Source: Paludibacteraceae bacterium
GTDB lineage: Bacteria > Bacteroidota > Bacteroidia > Bacteroidales > Paludibacteraceae
Reading direction: 5' to 3'
Assembly: GCA_024405895.1 (NCBI GenBank)
Contig: JAKSNW010000001.1
Span: forward strand, 80,613 to 144,612
DNA length: 64,000 nucleotides
Shown here one piece after another: positions 25,789-33,778 of the stretch (its first letter is position 1; each line of letters starts with the position of its first letter). The position numbers were made by a program, and so were the translations under genes. Below the pieces are notes generated by a model. The model made no database searches, had not been told where the DNA came from, and saw only the letters and a list, made by a program, of their open reading frames with translations.

Positions 25789-27021
25789 TTTATTGAAGCG
25801 TTTCATTTCCTCGACCTTGAGTTTTTCGACAATCGCAATATACGGAAGCATACTTTCGTGATGCGAATGACCAGACCACTTCATGACGACCTCGCTTGGA
25901 ATGCCTAAAGCAAGAGCGTTGACAATAAATGTTCGTCTGGCAGCGTGTGTCGTTAGTAGTTGCCACTTTGGTTTTACATCCTCGTGTCTTGTGTTTCCGA
26001 TAAAGTATATAAGTCTTACAGGAGCATTGATGCCTACTGTCTTGGCAAGAATCTTTATTTGCTCATTGTATTTTTGGTTTGAGATAACAGGTAGCGCTCT
26101 GTTATTCTTGAATCGTTTGTCTTTGTACTTGTTTAGTATAGTTGTTGAGTAGTTGTTTAGTTGTATTATAAGAGGGTCGTTTGTTTTTTTTGTGACTGAC
26201 ACAATGTGGTCAGAAAACACGTCAGAGCGTTGCAGTTTGGCAACGTCTGAATATCGTAGAGACGTAAAGCAGCAGAAGCAAAAGACATCTCTGACTTGGC
26301 AAAGTGCTTCCGATGACAACTCGGCATTATAAAGCGTTTGTAGTTCGTCCCAAGTGAGGTAGATTTCGGCTTCTCGCTTTTCCCTACCTTTTATTTTGGG
26401 TTGAAACGTTTCGTAGGCACTACCATCATAGAGACCTTTCTTTTTGAGCCAGCGCATGTACCATTTGACTATCTCAATAGTCTTTGCGGTGGTGCTATTT
26501 CGGTAACCTTTATTGATAAGGTGAACCATCAGTGACTTTAGCGTTTCGTCATTTAGGTCTGCTATGGTTATGTTAGGATTCCAATTTTGAAGCCTATGTT
26601 TGTAAACCGATAGTGTGTTAATGGTGGTGTTAGTCCATTCTTTGAGTACAGACTCTTCGCAAACCCATTTGTCGAATTGTTCGTAAAAGTCTGGAGTTGT
26701 TCTTTGTGTTCTTGGTCTTATATTTAATATAGTATGTATGTGTGAACGTAGTTCGTCTTTTGTTGGAATCTTGTCTTGTATCTCATATTTCGCAAAACAT
26801 GATTCTGCTGCGTTTTCGTATTTAGCAAGTTCTCGGTTGATTTCTGCTGCAGAACGCTTAAAGTGTGTGGAGTTGTTTTTGCATCGTTGTGCTTCCCTAT
26901 TCCACTTTGATTCGTCTATGTGAGCGGATATGAATAGAACAAGTTCTGTGTTGTTCCATCGGATGCGGAATCTCACAAAAGTTCGTTCTGGTCGGAAATA
27001 GTATGAGCGTTTAATCAGCAT
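25786..27021 (-). CDS. int: Phage tyrosine integrase
   Basis: 411 residues. An arm-binding N-terminus (residues 1-85) is followed by a SAM-like core-binding domain (about 110-200). The catalytic domain has Arg256 (SLRYSDVAKL), a lysine in TKKT (278-279), His359 and Arg362 (THAARRTF), His385 (WSGHSHHES) and the nucleophile Tyr394 (MLPYIAI). It catalyses integration and excision at att. It marks the left end of the prophage and is cotranscribed leftward with the HTH genes, whose nearest member overlaps its start by 7 bp. Confidence 0.93.
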   Translation of the reverse strand: MLIKRSYYFRPERTFVRFRIRWNNTELVLFISAHIDESKWNREAQRCKNNSTHFKRSAAEINRELAKYENAAESCFAKYEIQDKIPTKDELRSHIHTILNIRPRTQRTTPDFYEQFDKWVCEESVLKEWTNTTINTLSVYKHRLQNWNPNITIADLNDETLKSLMVHLINKGYRNSTTAKTIEIVKWYMRWLKKKGLYDGSAYETFQPKIKGREKREAEIYLTWDELQTLYNAELSSEALCQVRDVFCFCCFTSLRYSDVAKLQRSDVFSDHIVSVTKKTNDPLIIQLNNYSTTILNKYKDKRFKNNRALPVISNQKYNEQIKILAKTVGINAPVRLIYFIGNTRHEDVKPKWQLLTTHAARRTFIVNALALGIPSEVVMKWSGHSHHESMLPYIAIVEKLKVEEMKRFNK

Positions 27022-27266
27022 AACATTCCACCATTGCCGTTAATTATCCAGTCTGCGGATACTCCATATGTGCAGATGTATGCTATCCATTCTGGCTTGA
27101 GGACTGACACATTTGGTTGCGATTTGACGAGCAGGAAATTGCGTCTATCGATACCAAATTCTGTGGTAAAGGTTTTGACACCTCTTATTCGTTTCATGGA
27201 TATGAGTGAGTCGATAGCCAAGAAGAACCTGTGTGTTATCTCGACTCCTTGTTTTGATATGTTCAT
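27015..27266 (-). CDS. CI-like HTH protein, short
   Basis: 83 residues. The pattern RFFLAIDSLISMKRIRGVKTFTTEFGID ending in GVSADWIINGNGGML is shared with phage CI-type N-terminal domains of Bacteroidetes, and with the larger repressor two genes upstream (SAEWLMRGNGEMF). There is no C-terminal oligomerisation domain. It could be an excisionase-like or accessory regulator of the integrase. Confidence 0.6.
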   Translation of the reverse strand: MNISKQGVEITHRFFLAIDSLISMKRIRGVKTFTTEFGIDRRNFLLVKSQPNVSVLKPEWIAYICTYGVSADWIINGNGGMLC

Positions 27267-27652
27267 ATTGTTTGTGCCTTGTTTGCTATAGTGAGTACAT
27301 TGTGTTTTGATTCAGTGAAAGATGCTATGATGTGTAGAAGTTCGTAGTGTTCTTTGTTTTTGGTTTCTTCCATCCTTTGCGCATTCTCGACCAAGTCCAT
27401 AAGACGTTTGTTATGCAGAATAAGTTCTTTGTTCTGCATGATTATTTCGTTATGGCTATCAACAAGGTTGTTGATATGTCCCGAATACGTTTCGGTTAGT
27501 TTGTGTTCTGTCTCGGCAAGCTTCCTCACAATTTCGTTAGTTTGGTCGATACGTTTCTCCGACTGAATCAATAGTTGACCGATTCTGTCGAAATATCGTT
27601 CCAAGATTACGATAAGTTGTGTAGTTAGTTGTTCGTTTAATTCGTTACTCAT
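27263..27652 (-). CDS. Coiled-coil hypothetical protein
   Basis: 129 residues, nearly all heptad-like helix from ERYFDRIGQLLIQSEKRIDQTNEIVRKLAETEHKL onward. No enzymatic motif. It lies in the leftward lysogeny operon between two HTH proteins and overlaps the next start (ATGA-type). It may be a partner or antagonist of the repressor. Confidence 0.6.
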   Translation of the reverse strand: MSNELNEQLTTQLIVILERYFDRIGQLLIQSEKRIDQTNEIVRKLAETEHKLTETYSGHINNLVDSHNEIIMQNKELILHNKRLMDLVENAQRMEETKNKEHYELLHIIASFTESKHNVLTIANKAQTI

Positions 27653-27661
27653 GACATGATG

Positions 27662-28066
27662 TTATTTAGTTTGTAGAAGTAGGTCAGTAAGTTTCTCTAT
27701 CCTCTCGGTGAGTTTATCGTTTTTGTCGATAAGACGTTTGATTGTTTCCGATTCGGATTCGTTGATAGAACCAGCAACGTTGGAGAATGTAGCACCGCTA
27801 TTATTGCCGCCAGAAATTTCCTGTCGAGCGTAATTCGTAGGATTGGAGATAAACATTTCTCCGTTACCTCGCATAAGCCATTCGGCAGATATATCGACAT
27901 ATCGGTTAAGAATAGCCGAAATTATGTTTATTGGTATACCATTCTTGGCACGGAGTGCAGAATTGAATGTTGATTGTGACACAGAAATAGACATTGCGAA
28001 TTTAGCTTCCGACAATCCGTAATGTTCAAGCAGCAAGATAACTCGCTGTGTAATTGTTTGTTCCAT
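27662..28066 (-). CDS. CI-like phage repressor
   Basis: 134 residues. An N-terminal XRE/CI HTH (RVILLLEHYGLSEAKFAMSISVSQSTFNSALRAKNG) is followed by ISAEWLMRGNGEMF, then a linker and a C-terminal coiled coil (ETIKRLIDKNDKLTERIEKLTDLLLQ) likely to oligomerise it. No LexA-type peptidase domain is present, so induction must differ from lambda. The start MEQTITQR is preferred over a long upstream frame that crosses the divergent promoter region. Confidence 0.75.
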   Translation of the reverse strand: MEQTITQRVILLLEHYGLSEAKFAMSISVSQSTFNSALRAKNGIPINIISAILNRYVDISAEWLMRGNGEMFISNPTNYARQEISGGNNSGATFSNVAGSINESESETIKRLIDKNDKLTERIEKLTDLLLQTK

Positions 28067-28113
28067 TGCGATAGATATTTTTTTAGAGTGCAAGCGATTT
28101 TTTCGTTGGAAAA

Positions 28114-28226
28114 TTTGGTTATTACGCCCAAATTTACTAATTTTACAATCGGAAACCATAGCCAATGTGGAAAGTTTGCAAATGGTTTCCGAGTGCAAAG
28201 ATAACAAAATATAACGAAATGGCAAA
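28114..28226. promoter_or_regulatory. Divergent lysogeny switch: two facing promoters and a dyad operator
   Basis: Rightward class A promoter: TTTGGT (from 28114), 20 bp spacer counted after TTTG, TAATTTTAC (28138-28146). Leftward repressor promoter: TTTG (28226-28223), 19 bp, TATCTTTG (28203-28196). Between and overlapping them lies a 9-bp inverted repeat, GGAAACCAT (28151-28159) with ATGGTTTCC (28182-28190). It is a candidate operator for the CI-like and Cro-like proteins. The leftward mRNA would carry about 120 nt of leader. Confidence 0.65.
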
Positions 28227-28407
28227 GAGAATTTTACCGAAATTTGGTGACATCGAAGCATTGTACAAAAAGTTCGGCTACAGCAAGCCAACTATCCGTC
28301 TTATCTTAATGGGTAACGCTGACAATGAGAAATACATTGAAGTAAGACGTTACGCAGTTGAGGAATTGAAATGCAGATATGATGAACCAACTGTTTTTGA
28401 AGGATAA
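28219..28407 (+). CDS. Cro-like small HTH protein
   Basis: 62 residues, MAKRILPKFGDIEALYKKFGYSKPTIRLILMGN onward. A single helix-turn-helix with SKPTIRLILMG as the likely recognition segment. First rightward gene opposite the repressor, which is the Cro position. Its stop overlaps the next ATG by one base. Confidence 0.65.
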   Translation: MAKRILPKFGDIEALYKKFGYSKPTIRLILMGNADNEKYIEVRRYAVEELKCRYDEPTVFEG

Positions 28408-28676
28408 TGGAATATAATGACGATACTCCTGTATGGCAACTATCCGTTGGAGAATTAAGGGAGATTATCAAGTCTTTGATAATCTCAAACTTGCCAAGTA
28501 CAACTAATGATGAGCAAGAAGTGTATTACGGAATAAAGGGCATTGCAAAGTCTTTAGGAGTCAGCGAAAGAACGGCTCAAAGATATAAAAGTAATGGAGA
28601 ACTGGAAGGCACTATTACTCAAGTTGGAAGAACTATAGTATTTGATAAGAGTAGGCTTAAAAAATCTTGCAAGTAG
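28407..28676 (+). CDS. DUF3853-like / excisionase-type HTH protein
   Basis: 89 residues. TPVWQLSVGELREIIKS is the DUF3853-like opening. YYGIKGIAKSLGVSERTAQRYKSNGELEGTITQVGRTIVFDKSRL is a MerR/excisionase-type winged HTH. A role as excisionase or early regulator is plausible. Confidence 0.65.
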   Translation: MEYNDDTPVWQLSVGELREIIKSLIISNLPSTTNDEQEVYYGIKGIAKSLGVSERTAQRYKSNGELEGTITQVGRTIVFDKSRLKKSCK

Positions 28677-28696
28677 TTGATTTTTAGGGCATTAAA

Positions 28697-28740
28697 TTTG
28701 GTCATATCAAAATTATTTAGTAATTTTACATCGTAATAAG
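28697..28740 (+). promoter_or_regulatory. Class A phage promoter, copy 2
   Basis: TTTGGTCATATCA, 20 bp after TTTG, TAATTTTACATCG, then a TAATAAGAAAC leader and AAGTAAGGTATATG at the start codon. Confidence 0.7.
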
Positions 28741-28763
28741 AAACCACTAAATAAGTAAGGTAT

Positions 28764-28943
28764 ATGAAAAGAACATTATCAAAAATTGGCATGATTGCCT
28801 ACGCAATTTCGGTTATCTTAATGGTAGCCTTGATTGTATCCCTGTCTGCAGATTTGGGAAGTGCAAATTGTAACCTTATTCTGGGTTATGTAGCGTTCAC
28901 ATGCGGAATCGTTGGAATCGGAATTACAAGTTTTATTAACTAA
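28764..28943 (+). CDS. Small two-helix membrane protein
   Basis: 59 residues. Two hydrophobic segments, MIAYAISVILMVALIVSL and LILGYVAFTCGIVGIGITSF, separated by a short polar turn. First gene after a class A promoter, so expressed early. It may act at the host membrane (superinfection exclusion or similar); no family is recognised. Confidence 0.6.
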   Translation: MKRTLSKIGMIAYAISVILMVALIVSLSADLGSANCNLILGYVAFTCGIVGIGITSFIN

Positions 28944-28959
28944 ATATCAAACGAACGCA

Positions 28960-29238
28960 ATGGAAGAAAAAAAGAATGTCCAAGAGGACAGCGTTCAAAT
29001 GAACGCAGAAGAAAGAATTGCGGAACTCGAGTGTTCTGCAAAGATGTATCAGAAGTGGTACTATGAGACAATGTCAAAGCTTGACAAATCAGAGAAGAAA
29101 CTCCAAAAGGCTTGCGAAATCGTTGAATCTTTGTTTGAAGTTGCTGTTAGCAACGCAAACGTTGACCAAACAATGGGGTCACTCCTTGAAGTTCTTGTTG
29201 AAACTGTGAAAGAAACAATCAAACCAAGCAATGAGTAA
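28960..29238 (+). CDS. Helical hypothetical protein ahead of the recombination genes
   Basis: 92 residues, MEEKKNVQEDSVQMNAEERIAELEC onward, with a coiled-coil stretch at residues 20-60. It overlaps the Rad52-like gene by 8 bp and is probably coupled to it. Function unknown. Confidence 0.55.
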   Translation: MEEKKNVQEDSVQMNAEERIAELECSAKMYQKWYYETMSKLDKSEKKLQKACEIVESLFEVAVSNANVDQTMGSLLEVLVETVKETIKPSNE

Positions 29239-29914
29239 GGATTTGAACTTCAGAACACTGAATGCGGATGAGATTGAAGTCCGCATTCAGTCTGTCAACT
29301 CACAGAAAAAGGGTGCTGTCTTGCTGTTATACAAAGACGCACGATGCGACATGAACATCTTGGATGAGACTGTAGGAGCTATGAATTGGCAGCGTTCACA
29401 CTCAAGAGATAATGCGAACTGTGTTGTTTCAATCTATGACGAAGACAAAAAGTTGTGGGTATCGAAAGAGGACACAGGAACAGAGTCAATGACAGAGAAA
29501 GAAAAAGGTCTGGCTTCGGACTCTTTCAAAAGAGCGTGTTTCAACTGGGGAATCGGAAGAGAACTTTATACGGCTCCGTTTACTTGGGTAAAGCTTGAGG
29601 ATTCGGAGATTGTAAATGGGAAGTGCTACACTCGTTTTAGAGTGAAGCATATAGCTTACGATGACAAGCACATCTGCGAGTTGATAATTGTAGATGCGAA
29701 CAACAATGAGCGTTTCTTCTGGTCACACTACAAGAGGTCAACATTGCCACAATCTGTGGACATAAGAGAGGTTGTTAACAAGTATCTTGAAGAGAATGCC
29801 GAAGTTAAAAAGGTGGTTCTTTCATACTACAAGGTAGACGACTTGGAAATGTTGAGTCCGGTTAATGTAAAAGAAGTGTACGATAAATTCAAAAAAGACG
29901 GAAAAATAAAGTAA
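29231..29914 (+). CDS. Rad52/Sak-like single-strand annealing protein
   Basis: 227 residues. NILDETVGAMNWQRSHSR, then WVSKEDTGTESMTEKEKGLASDSFKRACFNWGIGRELYTAP, is the conserved core of phage Rad52-type annealases. There the beta-hairpin and following helix form the DNA groove. It should anneal complementary single strands during phage recombination and repair. It is followed by an SSB-like protein and a NinB-like protein, a coherent recombination module. Confidence 0.75.
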   Translation: MSKDLNFRTLNADEIEVRIQSVNSQKKGAVLLLYKDARCDMNILDETVGAMNWQRSHSRDNANCVVSIYDEDKKLWVSKEDTGTESMTEKEKGLASDSFKRACFNWGIGRELYTAPFTWVKLEDSEIVNGKCYTRFRVKHIAYDDKHICELIIVDANNNERFFWSHYKRSTLPQSVDIREVVNKYLEENAEVKKVVLSYYKVDDLEMLSPVNVKEVYDKFKKDGKIK

Positions 29915-29918
29915 AACT

Positions 29919-30215
29919 ATGGCTACAATTTTTCTGGACATTTGTTTGTCCGACATTCCGAAAGAGTTAATCAAGAAAGTGGAGTCCAATGGAAAGTGCT
30001 ACCTTTATGCAAAGTTGGTAGAACGCAAAGAAATGGACAAGTACGGCAACACGCACTTTATCTCATGCGAACCACGAAAAGAAGAGAGAAAGGAAAACGT
30101 GAACTACTATATCGGTAGTGGCAAGTTGTATGTTCCAAAGGATGTGCAAGTTCAAGTCAGCCACAATGATATTGAGAACGCTCCTGTAGCAGAAGAAGGA
30201 GATTTTCCATTCTAA
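29919..30215 (+). CDS. SSB-like protein with an acidic C-terminal tip
   Basis: 98 residues. The first 75 contain strand-rich segments (GKCYLYAKLVERKEMDKYGNTHFIS) compatible with a small OB fold. The tail ends ENAPVAEEGDFPF, which mimics the DDDIPF tip by which bacterial SSB recruits repair and replication partners. Sequence is otherwise unlike cellular SSB. Its place next to the annealase strongly supports single-strand DNA binding. Confidence 0.55.
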   Translation: MATIFLDICLSDIPKELIKKVESNGKCYLYAKLVERKEMDKYGNTHFISCEPRKEERKENVNYYIGSGKLYVPKDVQVQVSHNDIENAPVAEEGDFPF

Positions 30216-30228
30216 AAAAAGCAAAGAC

Positions 30229-30681
30229 ATGAAAGAAGAAATCATCAAAGACGTTGCCTTGTTCTCAAAGGCTAATATTGAGAAAATTTGCACCGATGTA
30301 ATAAATAGAGTAGAAGAGGGCGAGCTGAACCCTTTGGCTGTCGAGATTCTGTGTGCTGCTTTGGAAAAGGCTATCAAGAACATCCGCAGTCATGTTTCTG
30401 ATGAAGCTTTGAGTGAAGCCTACAAATTCGGAGAAAAGAAATTCAAAGCATACGGATGCGAAGTGTCTATTCGAGACGTTGGAGTTAAATACGATTACTC
30501 GGTATCAAGCGAGTGGTCAAGACTGAACGAGGAAAAAGAGACGCTGAATGAAAAGATGAAGTCTTTAGAAACGAGAATGAAAGCTGCAAGTGAAAACAGC
30601 ATTTTCTATGATGCAGACGGAACGGAAATCAGTTTTGTTCCACGAACATCAAAAGAGAGTGTGACGGTTACGTTTAAGTAG
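30229..30681 (+). CDS. Hypothetical protein of the recombination module
   Basis: 150 residues. A helical first half, then LNEEKETLNEKMKSLETRMKAASENS, a short coiled coil, and a strand-rich end (ISFVPRTSKESVTVTFK). No catalytic motif. Its TAG stop overlaps the GTG start of the NinB-like gene. Confidence 0.5.
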   Translation: MKEEIIKDVALFSKANIEKICTDVINRVEEGELNPLAVEILCAALEKAIKNIRSHVSDEALSEAYKFGEKKFKAYGCEVSIRDVGVKYDYSVSSEWSRLNEEKETLNEKMKSLETRMKAASENSIFYDADGTEISFVPRTSKESVTVTFK

Positions 30682-31085
30682 TGAAGTTCGTTCTCAACAT
30701 ACAAAATGGGGGGTATAGTCTTAAAGAGTTAAGGCTATACCTTTCCCATATTAAAGACGCTAAGGTTGTAATTGAAGCGAAGAAACTGTATGATAAGCGC
30801 TCACTGAACCAGAATAGCTATCTATGGGGTGTTGTTTATCCTTTGGTGCTTGAAGGTTTGTTAGACGTGGGTTATGATGCGTTTACAAGCGTGTCTGACG
30901 TTCACGAATACTGTAAAACCATGTTCTTGTCAAGGGAAGTCGTAAACCACCAAACTGGTGAGGTAATAAGATTCCCTGTGTCGACAACAGAAATGGACAC
31001 AAAGGAGTTCGGAACATACATTGATTCAATTAGACTATGGGCGGCTGAGTATTTAAGTGTAGTAATCCCAGACGCAAAAATATGA
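30681..31085 (+). CDS. NinB/Orf-like recombination mediator
   Basis: 134 residues, starting at GTG. KKLYDKRSLNQNSYLWGVVYPLVL corresponds to the RSLDQNRKLW segment of lambda NinB. The C-terminal STTEMDTKEFGTYIDSIRLWAAEYL corresponds to its STSRM..EF..L...I segment. NinB binds ssDNA and can replace RecFOR functions. The four-gene order here makes a phage recombination module. Confidence 0.55.
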   Translation: MKFVLNIQNGGYSLKELRLYLSHIKDAKVVIEAKKLYDKRSLNQNSYLWGVVYPLVLEGLLDVGYDAFTSVSDVHEYCKTMFLSREVVNHQTGEVIRFPVSTTEMDTKEFGTYIDSIRLWAAEYLSVVIPDAKI

Positions 31086-31086
31086 G

Positions 31087-31929
31087 ATGGCAAAGATAGA
31101 ATCATTCGTCTTGAGATTGGCGAATCTAAAGATATTGTCCAAGATGACCGATGAACAATGCGGACGCTTGTTCAAGGCTATTCGGCTACTTCAATTAGAG
31201 TTGTGTTCAGTTGACGCAACACAGGAAGAGGTAGACGGATGGAATAGCGAGCTATCAAGAATCTTGGAAGATGACTTCGTAGACCTTGCTTTTACGATGA
31301 TACGTGAGCAAATGATTGCAGACCACAAAAAGTATTTAGAGGTATGCGAGAAAAGACGTGCAGCGGTAAATACAAGGTATGCTAAAAAGGAAGATGCAGA
31401 GGTTGAGGTTGTTAGTGCAGAGCCTACAAATGTATACAAAAGTATACAAGAGGATACAAACGGCTACAAAACGATACAAACATCTACAACTGGTGTACAA
31501 GCGCCTACAAACGCAAGTGATAATGATAATGATAATGATAATGATAATGATAATGATAATGATGTAGTAGATAATGGTGGTATGCTGTTTTCGGCTGAAG
31601 CCGTTCCTGTGGCACCATCATCAAAGCAAAAAAAGAATGATAAGGACAAGATAGATTTTGATGCACTCGCAGATTTCTGGAATCGGAACGTTGATACAAG
31701 AAGATTCCACAAGGTAGCAAAACCATTCGGAGAAAAGCGCAAGAAGAAAGTCCAGAAGATGGCAGATATGTTCGGCAAAGAAAAGATAGTTGTGGCTATA
31801 AATGCGCTTAATGAGCATTCGTTTTTCAAGACTGCAGAACATATAGGGTTTGACTGGGTGTTCGAAGAAGAGCATTTTCAACGAATAGTAGAGGGGTTCT
31901 ATGACGACCAAAATAGTAGGCAGATATGA
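31087..31929 (+). CDS. Phage replication initiator (DUF6291/O-like) with embedded origin
   Basis: 280 residues. The N-terminus FVLRLANLKILSKMTDEQCGRLFKAI resembles the DUF6291 domain of phage replisome-organiser proteins. The middle is a low-complexity linker (YKSIQ and YKTIQ ten residues apart, then seven Asp-Asn pairs). The C-terminus (LADFWNRNVD...AINALNEHSFFKTAEHIGFDWVFEEEHFQRIVEG) is a helicase-loader-like helical region. It overlaps the DnaB gene by ATGA. As in lambda O, the linker DNA looks like the origin itself. Confidence 0.7.
   Translation: MAKIESFVLRLANLKILSKMTDEQCGRLFKAIRLLQLELCSVDATQEEVDGWNSELSRILEDDFVDLAFTMIREQMIADHKKYLEVCEKRRAAVNTRYAKKEDAEVEVVSAEPTNVYKSIQEDTNGYKTIQTSTTGVQAPTNASDNDNDNDNDNDNDNDVVDNGGMLFSAEAVPVAPSSKQKKNDKDKIDFDALADFWNRNVDTRRFHKVAKPFGEKRKKKVQKMADMFGKEKIVVAINALNEHSFFKTAEHIGFDWVFEEEHFQRIVEGFYDDQNSRQI
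31425..31560 (+). repeat. Candidate prophage replication origin: nine TACAA iterons plus (GATAAT)7
   Basis: TACAA begins at 31425, 31435, 31445, 31455, 31465, 31475, 31485, 31496 and 31506, so one per DNA helical turn. Ten is not a multiple of three, so the periodicity is a DNA-level feature and not just a peptide repeat. Seven exact GATAAT units (31519-31560) follow and would serve as an easily melted region. Confidence 0.65.
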
Positions 31930-33266
31930 GTAGAGTAAAATTGTGCGATGTACTAATTGAAGAACAGGTGGTTGGTGCATTCATGCTTAATCCAAATGAA
32001 TTTGATAAGTATGAATTAAAGAGCGAGTACTTTGCGTCTGAATGTAAGTTGATTTATGAGAAGATGCTTAAGTGCAGAAAAAACGGACTAACTGTTGAGA
32101 TGTCAAACGTACTCTTTGAGTGTTCAGACGATGAAGAAGTGTTATATGATAGAATTGTGGATATATCTACAAAGGTGATTACAGCATTTAATCTGAAGAA
32201 GCATGTAGATATACTCCATAGGTTGTATAACGCGAGAACTCTTTACGATACGATGACTATATCGATGAGCGATATTCTGGAGTATAAAGACATTGGTTCT
32301 GCTTTAGAAAAGTTGGAGCAAGGAATAAGTGCTACCTGTATGGAAATGTCAACAGAAGCCGTTAACATGGACGACTCTGTTGATTTCGCTATAGAGCAAA
32401 TGTGTGAAGTCCTTGATAACAGAATATATATTCCGACTGGCTTCTTTGGTCTTGATAGGCTTCTGAATGGTGGCTTCAAGTATCCAGACTTAATAGTTAT
32501 AGGTGGTCGACCATCGATGGGCAAATCTCAATTTGCGATACATTTTGCGGAATCAGCTGCAAGGGCGAACAAGAATGTTCTGTTTGTTAGCATTGAGATG
32601 ACAAAGGAGCAGATAGTAAAACGTATGCTGTGTGAGCGAGAAGGTGTGACAATGGAAAGGTTGAATCATGGAGATGTGTCTTCAAGGGACGTTGCGGAAA
32701 GAGCGGCATACTTGAGGACGCTTCCGATTAACATCTTGGACACTCCAGATTGCAGAAACATCAGCACTATCAAAAGGGTTGCGAGAAAGTATAGTAGAAA
32801 GGGAATGTTAGACTTCTTGATAATAGACTATTTGCAGTTGATAAGAACCGATTTAACTTTCGGCACAAGAGATTTGCAGATAGGATATATAACAAGTGAG
32901 TTGAAAAATCTCGCAAAAGAGTTGAGAGTTCCGGTTATGATACTTGCTCAAGTAGGCAGACCGCCAAAGGGCGAGAAAGTGTTTGAACCATCATTGAGTG
33001 ACTTGCGTGAATCTGGCAACATTGAGCAAGACGCAGATGTAGTAATCTTTCCGCATCGTCCGACTTATTACAACCCATCATTAACTGAATGGGAGAACAA
33101 AGGAGAATTGATTCTCGCAAAGCAGCGTGAGGGTGTAAGAATGAAGAATATATGCTTCGAACACGATGAGCAATTCAAAAGAATCTGGGAATGTGAAGAT
33201 ATTCAAGAACAAAGATATGAGCAAAGAAATGCAAACGAAGAAAACAATGGTTACGTACCATTTTAA
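31926..33266 (+). CDS. dnaB: Replicative DNA helicase, DnaB family
   Basis: 446 residues. A helical N-terminal domain (LIEEQVVGAFMLNPNEFDKYEL) is followed by a RecA-like domain. Walker A is GGRPSMGKS (193-201), Walker B is FLIIDYLQLI (Asp300), and the arginine-finger region is DLRESGNIEQDADVV. It unwinds the fork, probably loaded by the preceding initiator at the embedded origin. Slightly shorter than cellular DnaB, in the N-terminal part. The C-terminus ends NGYVPF. Confidence 0.93.
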   Translation: MSRVKLCDVLIEEQVVGAFMLNPNEFDKYELKSEYFASECKLIYEKMLKCRKNGLTVEMSNVLFECSDDEEVLYDRIVDISTKVITAFNLKKHVDILHRLYNARTLYDTMTISMSDILEYKDIGSALEKLEQGISATCMEMSTEAVNMDDSVDFAIEQMCEVLDNRIYIPTGFFGLDRLLNGGFKYPDLIVIGGRPSMGKSQFAIHFAESAARANKNVLFVSIEMTKEQIVKRMLCEREGVTMERLNHGDVSSRDVAERAAYLRTLPINILDTPDCRNISTIKRVARKYSRKGMLDFLIIDYLQLIRTDLTFGTRDLQIGYITSELKNLAKELRVPVMILAQVGRPPKGEKVFEPSLSDLRESGNIEQDADVVIFPHRPTYYNPSLTEWENKGELILAKQREGVRMKNICFEHDEQFKRIWECEDIQEQRYEQRNANEENNGYVPF

Positions 33267-33465
33267 TGAGAAAACCTATGACTATCTGATAGAGAGTCTT
33301 AATAGGTGTCAGCGTTCTATAGAAGCAATTCTGTACAATGAGCGGTGCAATAAGATTCGGATGAAAAGGATGGATTCTATAACTCGAGAAGACCTTGAGT
33401 CTTTGGTGAGATATATAGAGTCAAGGAAAGCAAACGCTCTAAAACTTACGAATAAAGATGTGTGA
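33217..33465 (+). CDS. Small basic hypothetical protein after dnaB
   Basis: 82 residues if started at MSKEMQTKK, or 72 from MVTYHFNEK. MVTYHFNEKTYDYLIESLNRCQRSIEAI and REDLESLVRYIESRKANAL suggest two helices. Overlaps the end of dnaB by 50 bp. Function unknown. Confidence 0.5.
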   Translation: MSKEMQTKKTMVTYHFNEKTYDYLIESLNRCQRSIEAILYNERCNKIRMKRMDSITREDLESLVRYIESRKANALKLTNKDV

Positions 33466-33513
33466 AAGACACGCAATTATTTTTGTAAGACATTGAAAAT
33501 AAATGCGTTTTTG

Positions 33514-33562
33514 TTTGGTCATATCACAAAAAATTTGTAATTTTACATCGTAATAAAAAACA
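33514..33562 (+). promoter_or_regulatory. Class A phage promoter, copy 3
   Basis: TTTGGTCATATCA, 20 bp after TTTG, TAATTTTACATCG, TAATAAAAAAC, then AAACAAGTAAGAGAATG at the next gene. It restarts transcription after the replication genes. Confidence 0.75.
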
Positions 33563-33584
33563 CATAAAACAAACAAGTAAGAGA

Positions 33585-33767
33585 ATGAAAAAGGAAAATC
33601 TTGAGTCACTCAAAAGAGTAAACGAGTTGCTCTCAAAAGCATCTGAAGAGTTCGCAAAGAAAGTGGACTACTCCGACAATGAATTAAATGAAGTAAAGGT
33701 AGACAAAGCGTACTTCAAGGTTCGCAAAGCTATGCATCTTGTAAGACAGTTAATCGGAGAAGAATAG
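33585..33767 (+). CDS. Small helical hypothetical protein
   Basis: 60 residues, MKKENLESLKRVNELLSKASEEF onward; probably one helical hairpin. Directly behind a class A promoter. Function unknown. Confidence 0.55.
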   Translation: MKKENLESLKRVNELLSKASEEFAKKVDYSDNELNEVKVDKAYFKVRKAMHLVRQLIGEE

Positions 33768-33778
33768 TAAACAAAAAG

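Noticed and set aside
31519-31560. CRISPR array
   Set aside because: The units are contiguous hexamers without spacers; no CRISPR-like repeat-spacer pattern was seen anywhere in the window.
31464-31829. Minus-strand frame with Leu-Ser repeats
   Set aside because: Simply the complement of the (GATAAT)7 repeat in the initiator gene.
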